A DNA stretch of 64,000 nucleotides from an uncultured Gemmatimonadota bacterium (GTDB lineage: Bacteria > Gemmatimonadota > Gemmatimonadetes > Palauibacterales > Palauibacteraceae). Of this stretch, positions 1-7,943 are shown piece after piece (position 1 is the stretch's first letter; each line of letters starts with the position of its first letter). The position numbers were made by a program, and so were the translations under genes. A model generated the notes under the pieces. It did no database searches, was not told the DNA's origin, and saw nothing but the letters and a program-made list of their open reading frames with translations. The DNA is taken from assembly GCA_913043255.1 (NCBI GenBank), contig CAJWLK010000012.1:1-64000 (forward strand), given 5' to 3'.

Positions 1-106
1 AAGTATGCGCGATCTCTTTTGCCCCCTTGCCCGGAGGGAGGATGGAACTGTCTTGCTCTAGGTGCGAGTTGGTCTGGAGTCGGGAAGCCCCTCTCTCCCA
101 GACAAG

Positions 107-141
107 AAAAAGCCCCCCAAGCCCGGGAAGCCTTGTAGGGC
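107..141 (-). terminator. Rho-independent terminator after the SnoaL-like gene
   Basis: Read on the minus strand, arms at 132-141 and 112-121 form a 10-position stem (one A.G mismatch, one U.G pair) with a 10-base loop, followed directly by five Ts (the A run at 107-111). It sits about 90 bases downstream of the stop of the minus-strand gene at 231. Nothing else is recognisable in bases 1-230. Confidence 0.6.
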
Positions 142-230
142 ATGCTTTCTTATGATCTCACTGATTTTTCGAGGGGCCTCTAGCCTTCTGATTAAGAGTC
201 AGTTGAGCTAACGGCGCAAACGTCTTGATG

Positions 231-638
231 TTACTCAGTCGGAAATAAAGGTGCGTCCCAATTGAAACAAACAGCGGTAAAGAGCCACTCACCGCTCTGC
301 TTAGACATTGAGGCTATGCCTTTAGCCACTCCTGCCACTTCCTGTCCATCAACTTCGACGCTGAATTCGACGCTGAATCGTCCCACCGCCAACTCGGTGT
401 CTCCCACGACGTCCACAACTTTTTGGATGAACGTTTTGATGCTTGGAAACCCATCGAGCCATGCCCGGGCCTCTTCTTTACCATGAAGAACCGGATGATC
501 GGGAGGCATGTAGACAAAATCTTCTGTGCAGAGGGCCATAGTCGCCCCCCAATCTCGGGAGAGTCCTGCGGTGACCCATTTCTGTTCGACTAACTCTCGA
601 ATTTCACCTCTATCTTGATCAGTCAATGCAGCCATCAT
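231..638 (-). CDS. SnoaL-like/DUF4440 family protein (NTF2-like fold)
   Basis: A 135-residue cytoplasmic protein with no signal peptide. The N-terminal helix region, the Trp-containing segment around residues 28-40 and the closing strand SGEWLFTAVCFNWD match small NTF2-like proteins (SnoaL, DUF4440, YybH-type). Some of these are steroid-isomerase-like enzymes and many have unknown roles. The size is usual for a single cone-shaped NTF2 domain. Two adjacent ATG codons open the frame; the first is used here. It lies 31 bases downstream of the tRNA-Ala gene on the same strand and is followed by a good terminator, so it could be co-transcribed with the tRNA cluster. Substrate cannot be read from the sequence. 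Confidence 0.75.
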   Translation of the reverse strand: MMAALTDQDRGEIRELVEQKWVTAGLSRDWGATMALCTEDFVYMPPDHPVLHGKEEARAWLDGFPSIKTFIQKVVDVVGDTELAVGRFSVEFSVEVDGQEVAGVAKGIASMSKQSGEWLFTAVCFNWDAPLFPTE

Positions 639-669
639 TTCTCCTCTTTTGAGCTTGGCCTTTGTCTAA

Positions 670-742
670 TGGAGCCGAGGGGGCTCGAACCCCTGACCTC
701 TGCAATGCCATTGCAGCGCTCTCCCAGCTGAGCTACGGCCCC
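670..742 (-). tRNA. tRNA-Ala (anticodon GGC)
   Basis: The minus strand folds into a full cloverleaf: acceptor GGGGCCG with CGGCTCC (one G.U pair), D-arm GCTCAGCTGGGAGAGC, anticodon loop ATGGCAT, and T-arm containing GGTTCGA. The discriminator is A and CCA is not encoded. It is the last tRNA of a minus-strand cluster of eight. Confidence 0.97.
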
Positions 743-781
743 ATGTTATTGAGGGGTTGTTTTGATTCCGGTCAATTTGTA

Positions 782-853
782 TGCCCCCAAGGAGGATCGA
801 ACTCCTATTACCAGGATGAAAACCTGGCGTCCTAGCCATTAGACGATGGGGGC
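782..853 (-). tRNA. tRNA-Glu (anticodon TTC)
   Basis: The minus strand gives acceptor GCCCCCA paired with TGGGGGC region, D-arm starting TCGTCTAATGG as is typical of tRNA-Glu, anticodon stem CCAGG/CCTGG around loop TTTTCAT, and a GTTCGAT T-loop. CCA is not encoded. Confidence 0.97.
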
Positions 854-923
854 TATTTTGTCGATAACCTCAAGTGCTCTCGTGAGATCTGTATGCGCGA
901 TACTACAACTTTCGGTGTAGTTA

Positions 924-997
924 CGCGCCCGGCAGGATTCGAACCTGCGACCCCCGGCTTAGAAGGCCGGTGCTCTATCCAACTGAGCTACGGGCGC
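924..997 (-). tRNA. tRNA-Arg (anticodon TCT)
   Basis: Minus-strand cloverleaf with acceptor GCGCCCG/CGGGCGC, anticodon stem CCGGC/GCCGG around CTTCTAA, T-loop GTTCGAA and discriminator G. CCA is not encoded. Spurious plus-strand ORFs cover this and the neighbouring tRNAs. Confidence 0.97.
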
Positions 998-1013
998 CTG
1001 CCTCTCGTCCCAG

Positions 1014-1085
<72 letters not shown>

Positions 1086-1120
1086 CGAGCTGCTAAGCCG
1101 GCTTACCTTATTAAACGACA

Positions 1121-1193
1121 CAGGGGCGGAGGGACTCGAACCCCCAGCCGCCGGTTTTGGAGACCGGTGCTCTACCAATTGAGCTACGCCCCT
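1121..1193 (-). tRNA. tRNA-Trp (anticodon CCA)
   Basis: Minus-strand cloverleaf starting AGGGGCG, paired with CGCCCCT, with anticodon stem CCGGT/ACCGG around CTCCAAA and discriminator G, as expected for tRNA-Trp. CCA is not encoded at the 3' end. Confidence 0.97.
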
Positions 1194-1262
1194 CCACGAG
1201 TCATCATCGAATACTTCATCTCCCTTTCTAAGCCTTCCAGAGAGGTTCCATCAATCTCTGAA

Positions 1263-1336
1263 TGGCTGGGGGCGGATTTGAACCGCCGACACCCGCGTTT
1301 TCAGCGCGGTGCTCTACCAACCTGAGCTACCCAGCC
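1263..1336 (-). tRNA. tRNA-Phe (anticodon GAA)
   Basis: Minus-strand cloverleaf with acceptor GGCTGGG/CCCAGCC, anticodon stem CCGCG/CGCGG around CTGAAAA, T-loop GTTCAAA and discriminator A, as expected for tRNA-Phe. Confidence 0.97.
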
Positions 1337-1369
1337 CGACCCATATATGTTGCAAGTGCGACAAAAAAA

Positions 1370-1442
1370 CTCCGGGGGTGGGATTCGAACCCACGACCTA
1401 GTGGTTAACAGCCACCCGCTCTGGCCACTGAGCTACCCCGGA
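1370..1442 (-). tRNA. tRNA-Asn (anticodon GTT)
   Basis: Minus-strand cloverleaf starting TCCGGGG, paired with CCCCGGA, with anticodon stem GGTGG/CCACT around CTGTTAA and discriminator G. It follows the terminator that lies after tRNA-fMet. Confidence 0.97.
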
Positions 1443-1467
1443 TCATATTCTGCACCGGATGGAGAGC

Positions 1468-1502
1468 AAAAAGCCTCGCCGCGCAGTCGTGCGAGGCGAG
1501 GC
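1468..1502 (-). terminator. Rho-independent terminator between tRNA-fMet and tRNA-Asn
   Basis: On the minus strand a perfect 8-bp stem GCCTCGCC/GGCGAGGC (1502-1495 and 1480-1473) with a 14-base loop is followed at once by TTTTT. It begins 7 bases after the 3' end of the initiator tRNA, so the initiator tRNA can form its own short transcript. I see no convincing separate promoter for tRNA-Asn, so partial read-through may feed the other seven tRNAs. Confidence 0.75.
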
Positions 1503-1508
1503 GTGACA

Positions 1509-1582
<74 letters not shown>

Positions 1583-1593
1583 ACGCAATCGGC

Positions 1594-1622
1594 AGCATAT
1601 AAAGGGTGCCCGATTATGTCAA
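1594..1622 (-). promoter_or_regulatory. Sigma-70-type promoter for tRNA-fMet
   Basis: On the minus strand a perfect -35 box TTGACA (1622-1617) is followed after exactly 17 bases by TATGCT (1599-1594). This places transcription start a few bases before the tRNA 5' end at 1582. Bases 1623-1784 show nothing else recognisable. Confidence 0.65.
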
Positions 1623-1841
1623 CCTCTTTTTCGCCTGCCCGAGGAGTGGTGTTTAGTTTGTTTAACCTGGTCCCTTTCGCTGAATTCTTCTGGTCAACGC
1701 CTCGCGAGTTTCGCCCCAGCCTGAAGGTTCCTTGCTGTGCCTTTGAACCGGTCCTAAGGTTTCCTCACCTAGAGTTGGGAAATTATGGCTCTGGGGCAAG
1801 TTCAAATACCGAGTTTGGGCAGAGGCAGAGATGGTACTGAA

Positions 1842-2432
1842 GTGAAGATTTACACACGTGGTGGAGATAAGGGTGAAACGACCCTTTTAGGCGGTGTTCG
1901 TGTGTCAAAAAATGATCCCCGTGTTACCGCGTACGGTACCGTAGACGAGCTGAACGCAGCTTTAGGGGTTGCCATTGCACTCGAAAAAGGAAACCCCTCG
2001 GGTCTTTCTTCCGACGATCTTCGCTCACTCCAGGAGGATTTGTTTACCATGGGAGCGCGACTCGCAGCGGCTGACCCGGAACGAGCTCTCCGAAAGGGAA
2101 CGATTCCGGCTCTCGTTGAGGGTCGGATAGCGGAACTCGAAGCATGGATTGACCGGCTTGATGCGGATTTGCCATCGCTAGATGCTTTTGTGCTTCCCGG
2201 AGGATCCATCGTCGCCGCTCAACTTCATGTGGCCAGAACTATCTGCCGACGTGCTGAACGAACCGTGATGGAACTGCTTTCGGAACAACCAGATCTCGAT
2301 GAAGTCGTTATTCCTTACTTAAATCGACTCTCGGATTTGCTCTTCATGTTAGCGCGTTACGTAAACCATCAAAAAGATCACAAAGACACGCTTTGGTTGC
2401 CACAAAGGCGGTTACGAGACGATAACCGGTGA
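1842..2432 (+). CDS. Cob(I)alamin adenosyltransferase, PduO type
   Basis: ATP:cob(I)alamin adenosyltransferase transfers the 5'-deoxyadenosyl group of ATP to reduced corrinoid, giving adenosylcobalamin. The protein opens with VKIYTRGGDKGETTLLGG, the family's N-terminal ATP-binding segment, followed by VTAYGTVDELNAALG. Near the C-terminus it has RRAERTV and YLNRLSDLLFMLARY, the conserved corrinoid-side helices. The GTG at 1842 puts the start at the family's usual position. An in-frame ATG at 1785 would add 19 residues unlike the family. No cobalamin riboswitch is visible upstream. It is the first gene of a plus-strand run; the next gene starts 37 bases later. Confidence 0.93.
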   Translation: MKIYTRGGDKGETTLLGGVRVSKNDPRVTAYGTVDELNAALGVAIALEKGNPSGLSSDDLRSLQEDLFTMGARLAAADPERALRKGTIPALVEGRIAELEAWIDRLDADLPSLDAFVLPGGSIVAAQLHVARTICRRAERTVMELLSEQPDLDEVVIPYLNRLSDLLFMLARYVNHQKDHKDTLWLPQRRLRDDNR

Positions 2433-2469
2433 CCCGTCAAAGTGTATACATAAACTTCAGGACATTGTA

Positions 2470-3306
2470 GTGCCGATAAAATCACTTCCGTTTCGTCTTG
2501 CTCTACCAGGGGCGGACATCCGTGGCGATGTTTGGACTACTACCGATGCGATGGCAGATACGGCCATCCTGGTTTGTCACGGATTTAAAGGTTTCAAGGA
2601 CTGGGGATTTTTCCCGTACTTGTGCGAACAATTGACGCAACGCTTAGGCATCACCGTTGTGTCTTTTAACTTTGATGGATCAGGTGTTCGCGAGACAGAT
2701 TTCGATGATCTTTCTGCTTTCGCTCATAATACATTCTCTCGCGAACTCTGGGACCTTGAAGCGATTTTAGATGGTCTGGCCTACGGAAAACTCGGGGACC
2801 TCACGCTGCCTCCCAGCTCTCGATTTGGATTGCTAGGCCACAGTCGGGGGGGGGCGACGTGTCTCCTCAAGGCAGGGTTAAGAGCCCAGGTTAGCGCTGT
2901 TGTCACGTGGGCAGCGATCTCTTCAGTAACTCGATACGAAGGGTATCGAGAAATTTGGGAGTCTGGTGAAACGGTAATAATCCCAAACGCTCGCACGGGA
3001 CAGGATATGCTGCTTGACCGGAATGTACTTGATGATATGCGTGCAAATCGTGAACGCCTCGATGTGTTAGCGAGTGCGGCCAGCCTGACGATCCCTTGTG
3101 CTGTGATTCATGGCTCAGAAGATGAGGCGGTCCCGTTCGGCGACGCGGAAGAGATCACTCATGCAATTGGCAATTCTGCTCAACTGGTTCGAATAATGGG
3201 CGCTGGTCACACGTTTGGTGCGATCCATCCGTTTGAGGGTACGACGCCTGAGCTAGAGACAGCTATTGACGCTTCAGTTGAACTCTTCCGAGACGTGTTC
3301 GGCTAA
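2470..3306 (+). CDS. Alpha/beta hydrolase (dienelactone hydrolase-like)
   Basis: A 278-residue cytoplasmic serine hydrolase. The oxyanion-hole strand CHGFKGFKDWGFFPYL is followed by the nucleophile elbow GHSRGG (around residues 122-127), an acidic residue in HGSEDEAVPFGDAEE and the catalytic His in GAGHTFGAIHPF. This is the order of a classical Ser-Asp-His triad. The GTG at 2470 is the only reasonable start. The substrate (ester, lactone or peptide) cannot be told. It is followed after 21 bases by the FAD reductase gene, probably in one transcript. Confidence 0.88.
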   Translation: MPIKSLPFRLALPGADIRGDVWTTTDAMADTAILVCHGFKGFKDWGFFPYLCEQLTQRLGITVVSFNFDGSGVRETDFDDLSAFAHNTFSRELWDLEAILDGLAYGKLGDLTLPPSSRFGLLGHSRGGATCLLKAGLRAQVSAVVTWAAISSVTRYEGYREIWESGETVIIPNARTGQDMLLDRNVLDDMRANRERLDVLASAASLTIPCAVIHGSEDEAVPFGDAEEITHAIGNSAQLVRIMGAGHTFGAIHPFEGTTPELETAIDASVELFRDVFG

Positions 3307-3327
3307 AGTGGGAGGCGGAAAACTTTG

Positions 3328-4560
3328 ATGCAGGAGTTCGATTACCTCATCATTGGAGGTGGTCTCACGGCAGCTTCCGCAGTTGATGGCATTCGCGAAC
3401 TTGACGATGAGGGCTCGATTGGGGTTTTCACCGAAGAACCTGATCCCCCGTACCATCGGCCGCCGCTCTCGAAAGAATTCCTCCAAGCCCCCGAAGCAAG
3501 TCGAGAATTGCTTCAGGTGAAACCATCAAACTGGTTTGAGGAACAATCGGACATAACACTATGTACAAACGTTCGGGTCGACCGGGTCGATCCACATAAA
3601 CGCATAGTACAGACTGATGATGGAAACGAAATTTTCGGGAACCAGATTCTCATTGCGACCGGTGGAAAACCACGCCCTCTCGTGATTCCGGGCACTGAAC
3701 TACATGGAGTTGCAACACTTCGTACAGCGGCGGACTCTGAGTGGCTCCGGGTGGCGGCAGCCAAAGCAAACCACGTGGTTCTCGTGGGAGCTGGATTTAT
3801 AGGCATGGAGCTTGCTTCTTCGTTGAACAAACTCGATGTCGAGACCACGGTCGTCGATGTCGAGACAGAAGTGTGGGCTAACGTTTTCCCGAGTGAAGTT
3901 TCTGCCTTCCTGCGGTCTTATTTTGAGGAACGCGGGGTTCATTTTTTGTTAGGTGCTAAGGTAACGGCGTTTGATGGCGTGGGGACTTTATCACGCGTCA
4001 TTGTGGAGACTGCTGACGAACTTGCTGACGAACTTGCTGCCGACTTGGCCATTATTGGCATCGGGATCAAACCAGCTGAGGAGTTGGCGACTCAAGCAGG
4101 GTTAGCCGTTCAAAACGGGATAATTGTCGATGTATATGGTGAGACCAATGCGGATCATGTCTATGCAGCGGGGGATGTGGCCCGATTCCCTGATCCCATA
4201 TGGGGAGATCTGGTTCGCATGGAGCACTGGGATCATGCGAAAGCACATGGGAAAACCGTGGGCCGAAATATGGCCGGAGCTAAAGAGAAATACGATCACC
4301 TCTCATACTTTTTCACGCACATATTTGATCTAAGTATTAACGTATTCGGTCGAACGGGGAACCCTGATCGTGTCATCGTATCAGGCGAACTCTCTTCCGG
4401 CCGTTCGGTCATTTACTGTGCGAGAAATGGCTTGCTTACGGGTACCATCTTGATCAATGCCCATGATGCTATGGACGAATGTCGGAAACGGGTTCAAGGG
4501 GAGATGAGTATCGAAGATTTGCTGAAGACGTTAGATGGTCCTGACATGGACTGGACGTAA
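3328..4560 (+). CDS. NAD(P)/FAD-dependent oxidoreductase (ferredoxin reductase / AIF type)
   Basis: A two-dinucleotide-fold flavoprotein. The FAD site YLIIGGGLTAASA is at residues 5-17, PPYHRPPLSKEF is typical of the rubredoxin/ferredoxin reductase and AIF family, and an NAD(P)H site (VLVGAGFIGMELASSLN) lies near residue 155. The second FAD motif VYAAGDVARF is near residue 285, and a C-terminal reductase-dimer domain follows. The family passes electrons from NAD(P)H to a ferredoxin, rubredoxin or quinone; no partner gene lies adjacent. A GGAGG at 3311 precedes both a TTG (3325) and the ATG (3328); the ATG was chosen. An in-gene 12-base tandem repeat near 4010 encodes the ELADELADELAADLA run. 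Confidence 0.9.
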   Translation: MQEFDYLIIGGGLTAASAVDGIRELDDEGSIGVFTEEPDPPYHRPPLSKEFLQAPEASRELLQVKPSNWFEEQSDITLCTNVRVDRVDPHKRIVQTDDGNEIFGNQILIATGGKPRPLVIPGTELHGVATLRTAADSEWLRVAAAKANHVVLVGAGFIGMELASSLNKLDVETTVVDVETEVWANVFPSEVSAFLRSYFEERGVHFLLGAKVTAFDGVGTLSRVIVETADELADELAADLAIIGIGIKPAEELATQAGLAVQNGIIVDVYGETNADHVYAAGDVARFPDPIWGDLVRMEHWDHAKAHGKTVGRNMAGAKEKYDHLSYFFTHIFDLSINVFGRTGNPDRVIVSGELSSGRSVIYCARNGLLTGTILINAHDAMDECRKRVQGEMSIEDLLKTLDGPDMDWT

Positions 4561-4631
4561 GTATGGTTGGATTTGTCAGCTGACTAATAGATGTGTGAAC
4601 CCAGTAAACATAATGACTGAGAGAGCGATTG

Positions 4632-5021
4632 ATGAGTGATGAACCAGTGGAAGTCCCGAGTGATGTGGACCCGTCAGATGAAACGCGACCCACGTCTACG
4701 GCTGCCGAAACAGTGAACGAAACCGACGACATGGCCGAAGAAGTGAAAACAGCGCTCCGGTCAGTAGTTGACCCGGAACTGGGTATCAATATCGTCGACC
4801 TTGGTCTTGTTTATGACATTGAGGTTGATGGTGGGTCGGCTACCATAACAATGACCCTCACAAGCCCAGGCTGTCCGGCTGGCGCGCAGATTATGGGTGG
4901 TGCGAAGGATGCGGCAGAGTCAATTGGTAGCATCGATGAGGCCGTTGTGAGCCTGGTGTGGAAACCGTTTTGGACACCAGAGCGGATCGACCCTAAGGTT
5001 CGGGCGATGATGGGGTTCTGA
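4632..5021 (+). CDS. DUF59/MIP18-family iron-sulfur cluster assembly factor (SufT/PaaD-like)
   Basis: After an acidic, low-complexity N-terminal stretch of about 35 residues, the protein carries a full DUF59 domain: LRSVVDPELGINIVDLGLVYDIEV, then TMTLTSPGCP with the conserved Cys, then WKPFWTPERIDPKVRAMMGF. Family members (SufT, PaaD, MIP18) help mature or insert Fe-S clusters. ATG codons at 4629+3 and nearby are possible; ATG 4632 follows GAGAGAG. The FxsA gene starts two bases after the stop, so the two are almost certainly co-transcribed. Confidence 0.9.
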   Translation: MSDEPVEVPSDVDPSDETRPTSTAAETVNETDDMAEEVKTALRSVVDPELGINIVDLGLVYDIEVDGGSATITMTLTSPGCPAGAQIMGGAKDAAESIGSIDEAVVSLVWKPFWTPERIDPKVRAMMGF

Positions 5022-5023
5022 AG

Positions 5024-5527
5024 ATGTTGATGCGCCTATTTCTTCTTTTCACTCTTGTCCCTCTCATCGAGGTAATGCTGTTAGTCCGAATTGGGCGTTG
5101 GTTAGGGGCTGGTCCAACGCTGTTGCTTGTAGTTGGAACAGGAGCAGCAGGGGCATGGCTAGCACGGCGGGAGGGAATAAGGAGCTGGCGTGCTGTTCAG
5201 GCCGAGTTGGCGCACGGCCATTTGCCGACCGACCATTTAGTGCACGCAGTCATCATCCTCGTAGCTGGAATCGTTCTCATTACGCCAGGAGTGATCACCG
5301 ATGTGCTCGGCCTCCTACTGCTCATCCCCTCAGTCAGAAGCGGTTTGATCGTTCAGCTTCGTAACAGCTTCGCCCAGCAGATTGAACGGGGCAACTTCAC
5401 GGTCAAGACTGCAACTCCCTTCAGCAACGAATCATTTGAAGAAACGGGTCGGCAGGAGAGGCATGGATCGGCTTGGCCATCTGGTCGGGAAATAGTGGTT
5501 GAGGATGAATCGAATCCCGACCGCTAA
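5024..5527 (+). CDS. fxsA: FxsA family membrane protein
   Basis: Three or four hydrophobic segments fill the first 110 residues, beginning LFLLFTLVPLIEVMLLVRIGRWLGAGPT, which is the signature of FxsA (E. coli YjeG, suppressor of F exclusion of phage T7). The conserved LARREG...W motif and the LLITPGVITDVLGLLLLIP segment (VLITPGVITDVLG here) follow. The C-terminal 55 residues are hydrophilic and variable, as in the family. It is coupled to the DUF59 gene with a 2-base gap. Its cellular function outside phage exclusion is not known. Confidence 0.88.
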   Translation: MLMRLFLLFTLVPLIEVMLLVRIGRWLGAGPTLLLVVGTGAAGAWLARREGIRSWRAVQAELAHGHLPTDHLVHAVIILVAGIVLITPGVITDVLGLLLLIPSVRSGLIVQLRNSFAQQIERGNFTVKTATPFSNESFEETGRQERHGSAWPSGREIVVEDESNPDR

Positions 5528-5592
5528 GACCAAACTTCCGTTAGACAGCAGGTCTGCTTGCAAGGGTGGAGTCGGGAATTGATCTTTCTGGT

Positions 5593-6168
5593 ATGAGAAC
5601 GGTCCATATTCGAGCAAGTGTGATTGGCGTGGTACCGCTTCTTTGGCTGGGGGTCGTGGGTGGACCAGTCGAAGAGGAAGTGCCCACCCTAAGGATGACT
5701 GGTGTCCATGTAACCTGCATGGATTCGCCGGTCAACTTGACTTGGCGTGATCCTGAGCTTGTGTCCTTACGTCCGACCCAGCGCGCGCCGGGTAGCCGGG
5801 GGTCGATGACTCTGACACAACCAATTTCACCATTTGGCGTCACAGTTAATCCCGTGGGCAACCACGTTTACAACGTGACGGTTCAGGTGGATCGACTACG
5901 CCGTCGCCAAGGTGCCGTATATGTTGTATGGGCCGCTATGCCTGAACTTGATGAATACATTCAGCTTGGTGCCTTAGGGGAATCGAACACCCTGACTGCC
6001 CCCCTAGCTTGGAACAAGTTCATGGTATTCGTTAGCGAAGAGGCCAACGTCGAGGTTGAACGGTGGGAAGGACCGATTCTATTGACCGGCCTTTCTCCTT
6101 CGGGACGTATGCATACGATGGCTGGACACGGGCCCTTCGAGGACGTGAGCTGCCAGCAGTATTATTAA
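5593..6168 (+). CDS. Small exported protein upstream of multicopper oxidase, unknown family
   Basis: I do not recognise this 191-residue protein. From the ATG at 5593 it begins with a basic stretch and a hydrophobic segment ending near VVGGP, a plausible signal peptide. A GTG at 5566 would add nine residues. The body is beta-rich with few helices, and it ends GRMHTMAGHGPFEDVSCQQYY, a His/Met/Cys-containing tail. It lies 10 bases upstream of a secreted multicopper oxidase whose mature N-terminus also contains MAGH. A role as an exported partner or copper-delivery protein for that oxidase is my inference. Confidence 0.7.
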   Translation: MRTVHIRASVIGVVPLLWLGVVGGPVEEEVPTLRMTGVHVTCMDSPVNLTWRDPELVSLRPTQRAPGSRGSMTLTQPISPFGVTVNPVGNHVYNVTVQVDRLRRRQGAVYVVWAAMPELDEYIQLGALGESNTLTAPLAWNKFMVFVSEEANVEVERWEGPILLTGLSPSGRMHTMAGHGPFEDVSCQQYY

Positions 6169-6178
6169 GCGGGGTTTC

Positions 6179-7873
6179 TTGATAAAGCTTCTGGTCTCAC
6201 TTGTCATAATCTTTTGCGGGATGGCGATAGGCTCGCCACTGGAGGCGCAAGAGATGGCGGGTCATCGGATGTCGATGGGAGACAGCAGCGGCGTATTCTG
6301 GCGCATGCCTCCACAGAGGCGACCCATGCAGATGATGCTACCGGGCCTAATGGGTGCCGTTCCGCTTTTAACACCGTTCCTGCCAGGGTCTAACCTTAAT
6401 CCGGAAGACCTTCCAGATGCAGTGTTTAGAGAAATCGTCGAGATGGAGAACGGTGATACGCTGCGCCTGGAAGCTGGATTCGTTCGCCGAACAATTGGCA
6501 CGCGAACCTTCACGATGTACGGATTTAACGGACAATATCCGGGCCCGCTAATTCGCGTAGCACAGGGCGCTGAAATCGTTGTTCACTTTACGAACCATAT
6601 TGATCTTCCAACTGCGGTTCACTGGCATGGTGTTCGCCTCGATAATGAATTTGATGGTGTACCCGGGGTCACCCAGGATCCAGTGCAGCCTGGCGAATCA
6701 TTTATGTATCGGGTCCGTTTCATCGACGCGGGTCTGTATTGGTACCACCCTCACCACCGCGAAGATATTCAGCAGGACTTGGGTCTTTACGGAAACATAA
6801 TGGTTGACTCCCCAGACCCCGATTATCTGGGTCCTGTAAACGGTGAAGATTTTCTTGTTCTCGATGACTTGCTCATCGATGATGCGGGGATCTTGCCTTA
6901 TGGTCTCGAAGGTGCGGTCCAAACTCTAATGGGCCGTTTCGGTAACCAACTGTTAGTCAATGGAGAACCAAGGTGGGAAGAGACGGTTCATCGCGGTGAA
7001 GTCCGTCGTTTATATCTCACCAATGTCGCAAACACGAGAACATTTAACCTCGTGCTGGAAGGAGTCCAGCTCAAACTGTTAGGAGCCGATGTGAGCAAGT
7101 TTGAGCGTGAAAGTTTTGTGGAGAATGTGATTCTTGCACCTGCTCAACGATATCTGGTCGATGCCCATTTTGATAAGCCTGGCACGTATGTACTTACAAA
7201 CTCAATCCAGGCAATCGACCACTTTAACGCTGTGTTTTATCCCCAGGTTGATACGGTGGGTGTAATTACTGTACTCGACGAACCGGTGGACGAGAATCAT
7301 GCAAACACGTTTGAGGAACTGAGGGAAAATGGGGATGTGATTGCCGACATTGACCAATTTCGGTCGGAGTTCGCGCGCCCCGTTGACCATGAATTGGAAC
7401 TTGTGGTGCGTGCGGTGGACATGCCGAGTTCGATGTTGGCAGTGATGGCACTTGATACGCTTTATTATCCACCTATTGAGTGGAATGATGCGATGCCGAT
7501 GATGAACTACCTGTCAACATCTCGGAATCTTACGTGGGTTTTACGCGATCCCCAGACAGGACTTGAGAATCGCGACACCCAATGGCGGTTCACTGTAGGC
7601 GATGTGGCCAAGATTCGAATTACAAACCAACGGCGTGGATTCCACCCAATGCAACACCCGATTCACATCCATGGACAACGCTTTCTGGTGATATCGAAAG
7701 ATGGGGTTCCGAGCAATAATTTGGCCTGGAAAGACACGGTGGTAATACCAGTTGGTTCCACATTCGACATTTTGCTAGAGGCCTCAAACCCTGGCCGTTG
7801 GATGGCACATTGCCATATTGCCGAACACTTGGAAGCAGGCATGTCCATGGTTTTCACAGTAGAAGATCCATAA
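6179..7873 (+). CDS. Secreted multicopper oxidase, laccase/CopA-like
   Basis: A three-domain laccase-type multicopper oxidase of 564 residues with a signal peptide (residues 1-23). All four copper-binding motifs are present: HWHG at 148-151, WYHPHH at 188-193, HPIHIHG at 493-499 and HCHIAEHLEAGM at 544-555. Cys545, His550 and Met555 are the type 1 site, and the His residues form the trinuclear site. The family couples oxidation of phenols, Mn(II), Fe(II) or Cu(I) to four-electron reduction of O2; which one applies is not visible. The mature N-terminus (residues 26-58) is rich in Met and His, as in copper-resistance oxidases. TTG 6179 is the start that includes the signal peptide. Operon: small exported protein, this gene, then the LVIVD propeller. 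Confidence 0.94.
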   Translation: MIKLLVSLVIIFCGMAIGSPLEAQEMAGHRMSMGDSSGVFWRMPPQRRPMQMMLPGLMGAVPLLTPFLPGSNLNPEDLPDAVFREIVEMENGDTLRLEAGFVRRTIGTRTFTMYGFNGQYPGPLIRVAQGAEIVVHFTNHIDLPTAVHWHGVRLDNEFDGVPGVTQDPVQPGESFMYRVRFIDAGLYWYHPHHREDIQQDLGLYGNIMVDSPDPDYLGPVNGEDFLVLDDLLIDDAGILPYGLEGAVQTLMGRFGNQLLVNGEPRWEETVHRGEVRRLYLTNVANTRTFNLVLEGVQLKLLGADVSKFERESFVENVILAPAQRYLVDAHFDKPGTYVLTNSIQAIDHFNAVFYPQVDTVGVITVLDEPVDENHANTFEELRENGDVIADIDQFRSEFARPVDHELELVVRAVDMPSSMLAVMALDTLYYPPIEWNDAMPMMNYLSTSRNLTWVLRDPQTGLENRDTQWRFTVGDVAKIRITNQRRGFHPMQHPIHIHGQRFLVISKDGVPSNNLAWKDTVVIPVGSTFDILLEASNPGRWMAHCHIAEHLEAGMSMVFTVEDP

Positions 7874-7943
7874 AACAGCCCCGGCACGTGAGCCCTTACG
7901 GGTGACAGCCTCGATCGGATCGATCAGTTGAAATGGAGGAATT

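Noticed and set aside
1443-1472. Promoter for tRNA-Asn just after the fMet terminator
   Set aside because: The only good -10 (TATGAT) runs into the first base of the tRNA, so it could not start transcription before it.
1583-1841. Cobalamin riboswitch before the adenosyltransferase gene
   Set aside because: No B12-box-like sequence or expected helices could be found in this short region.
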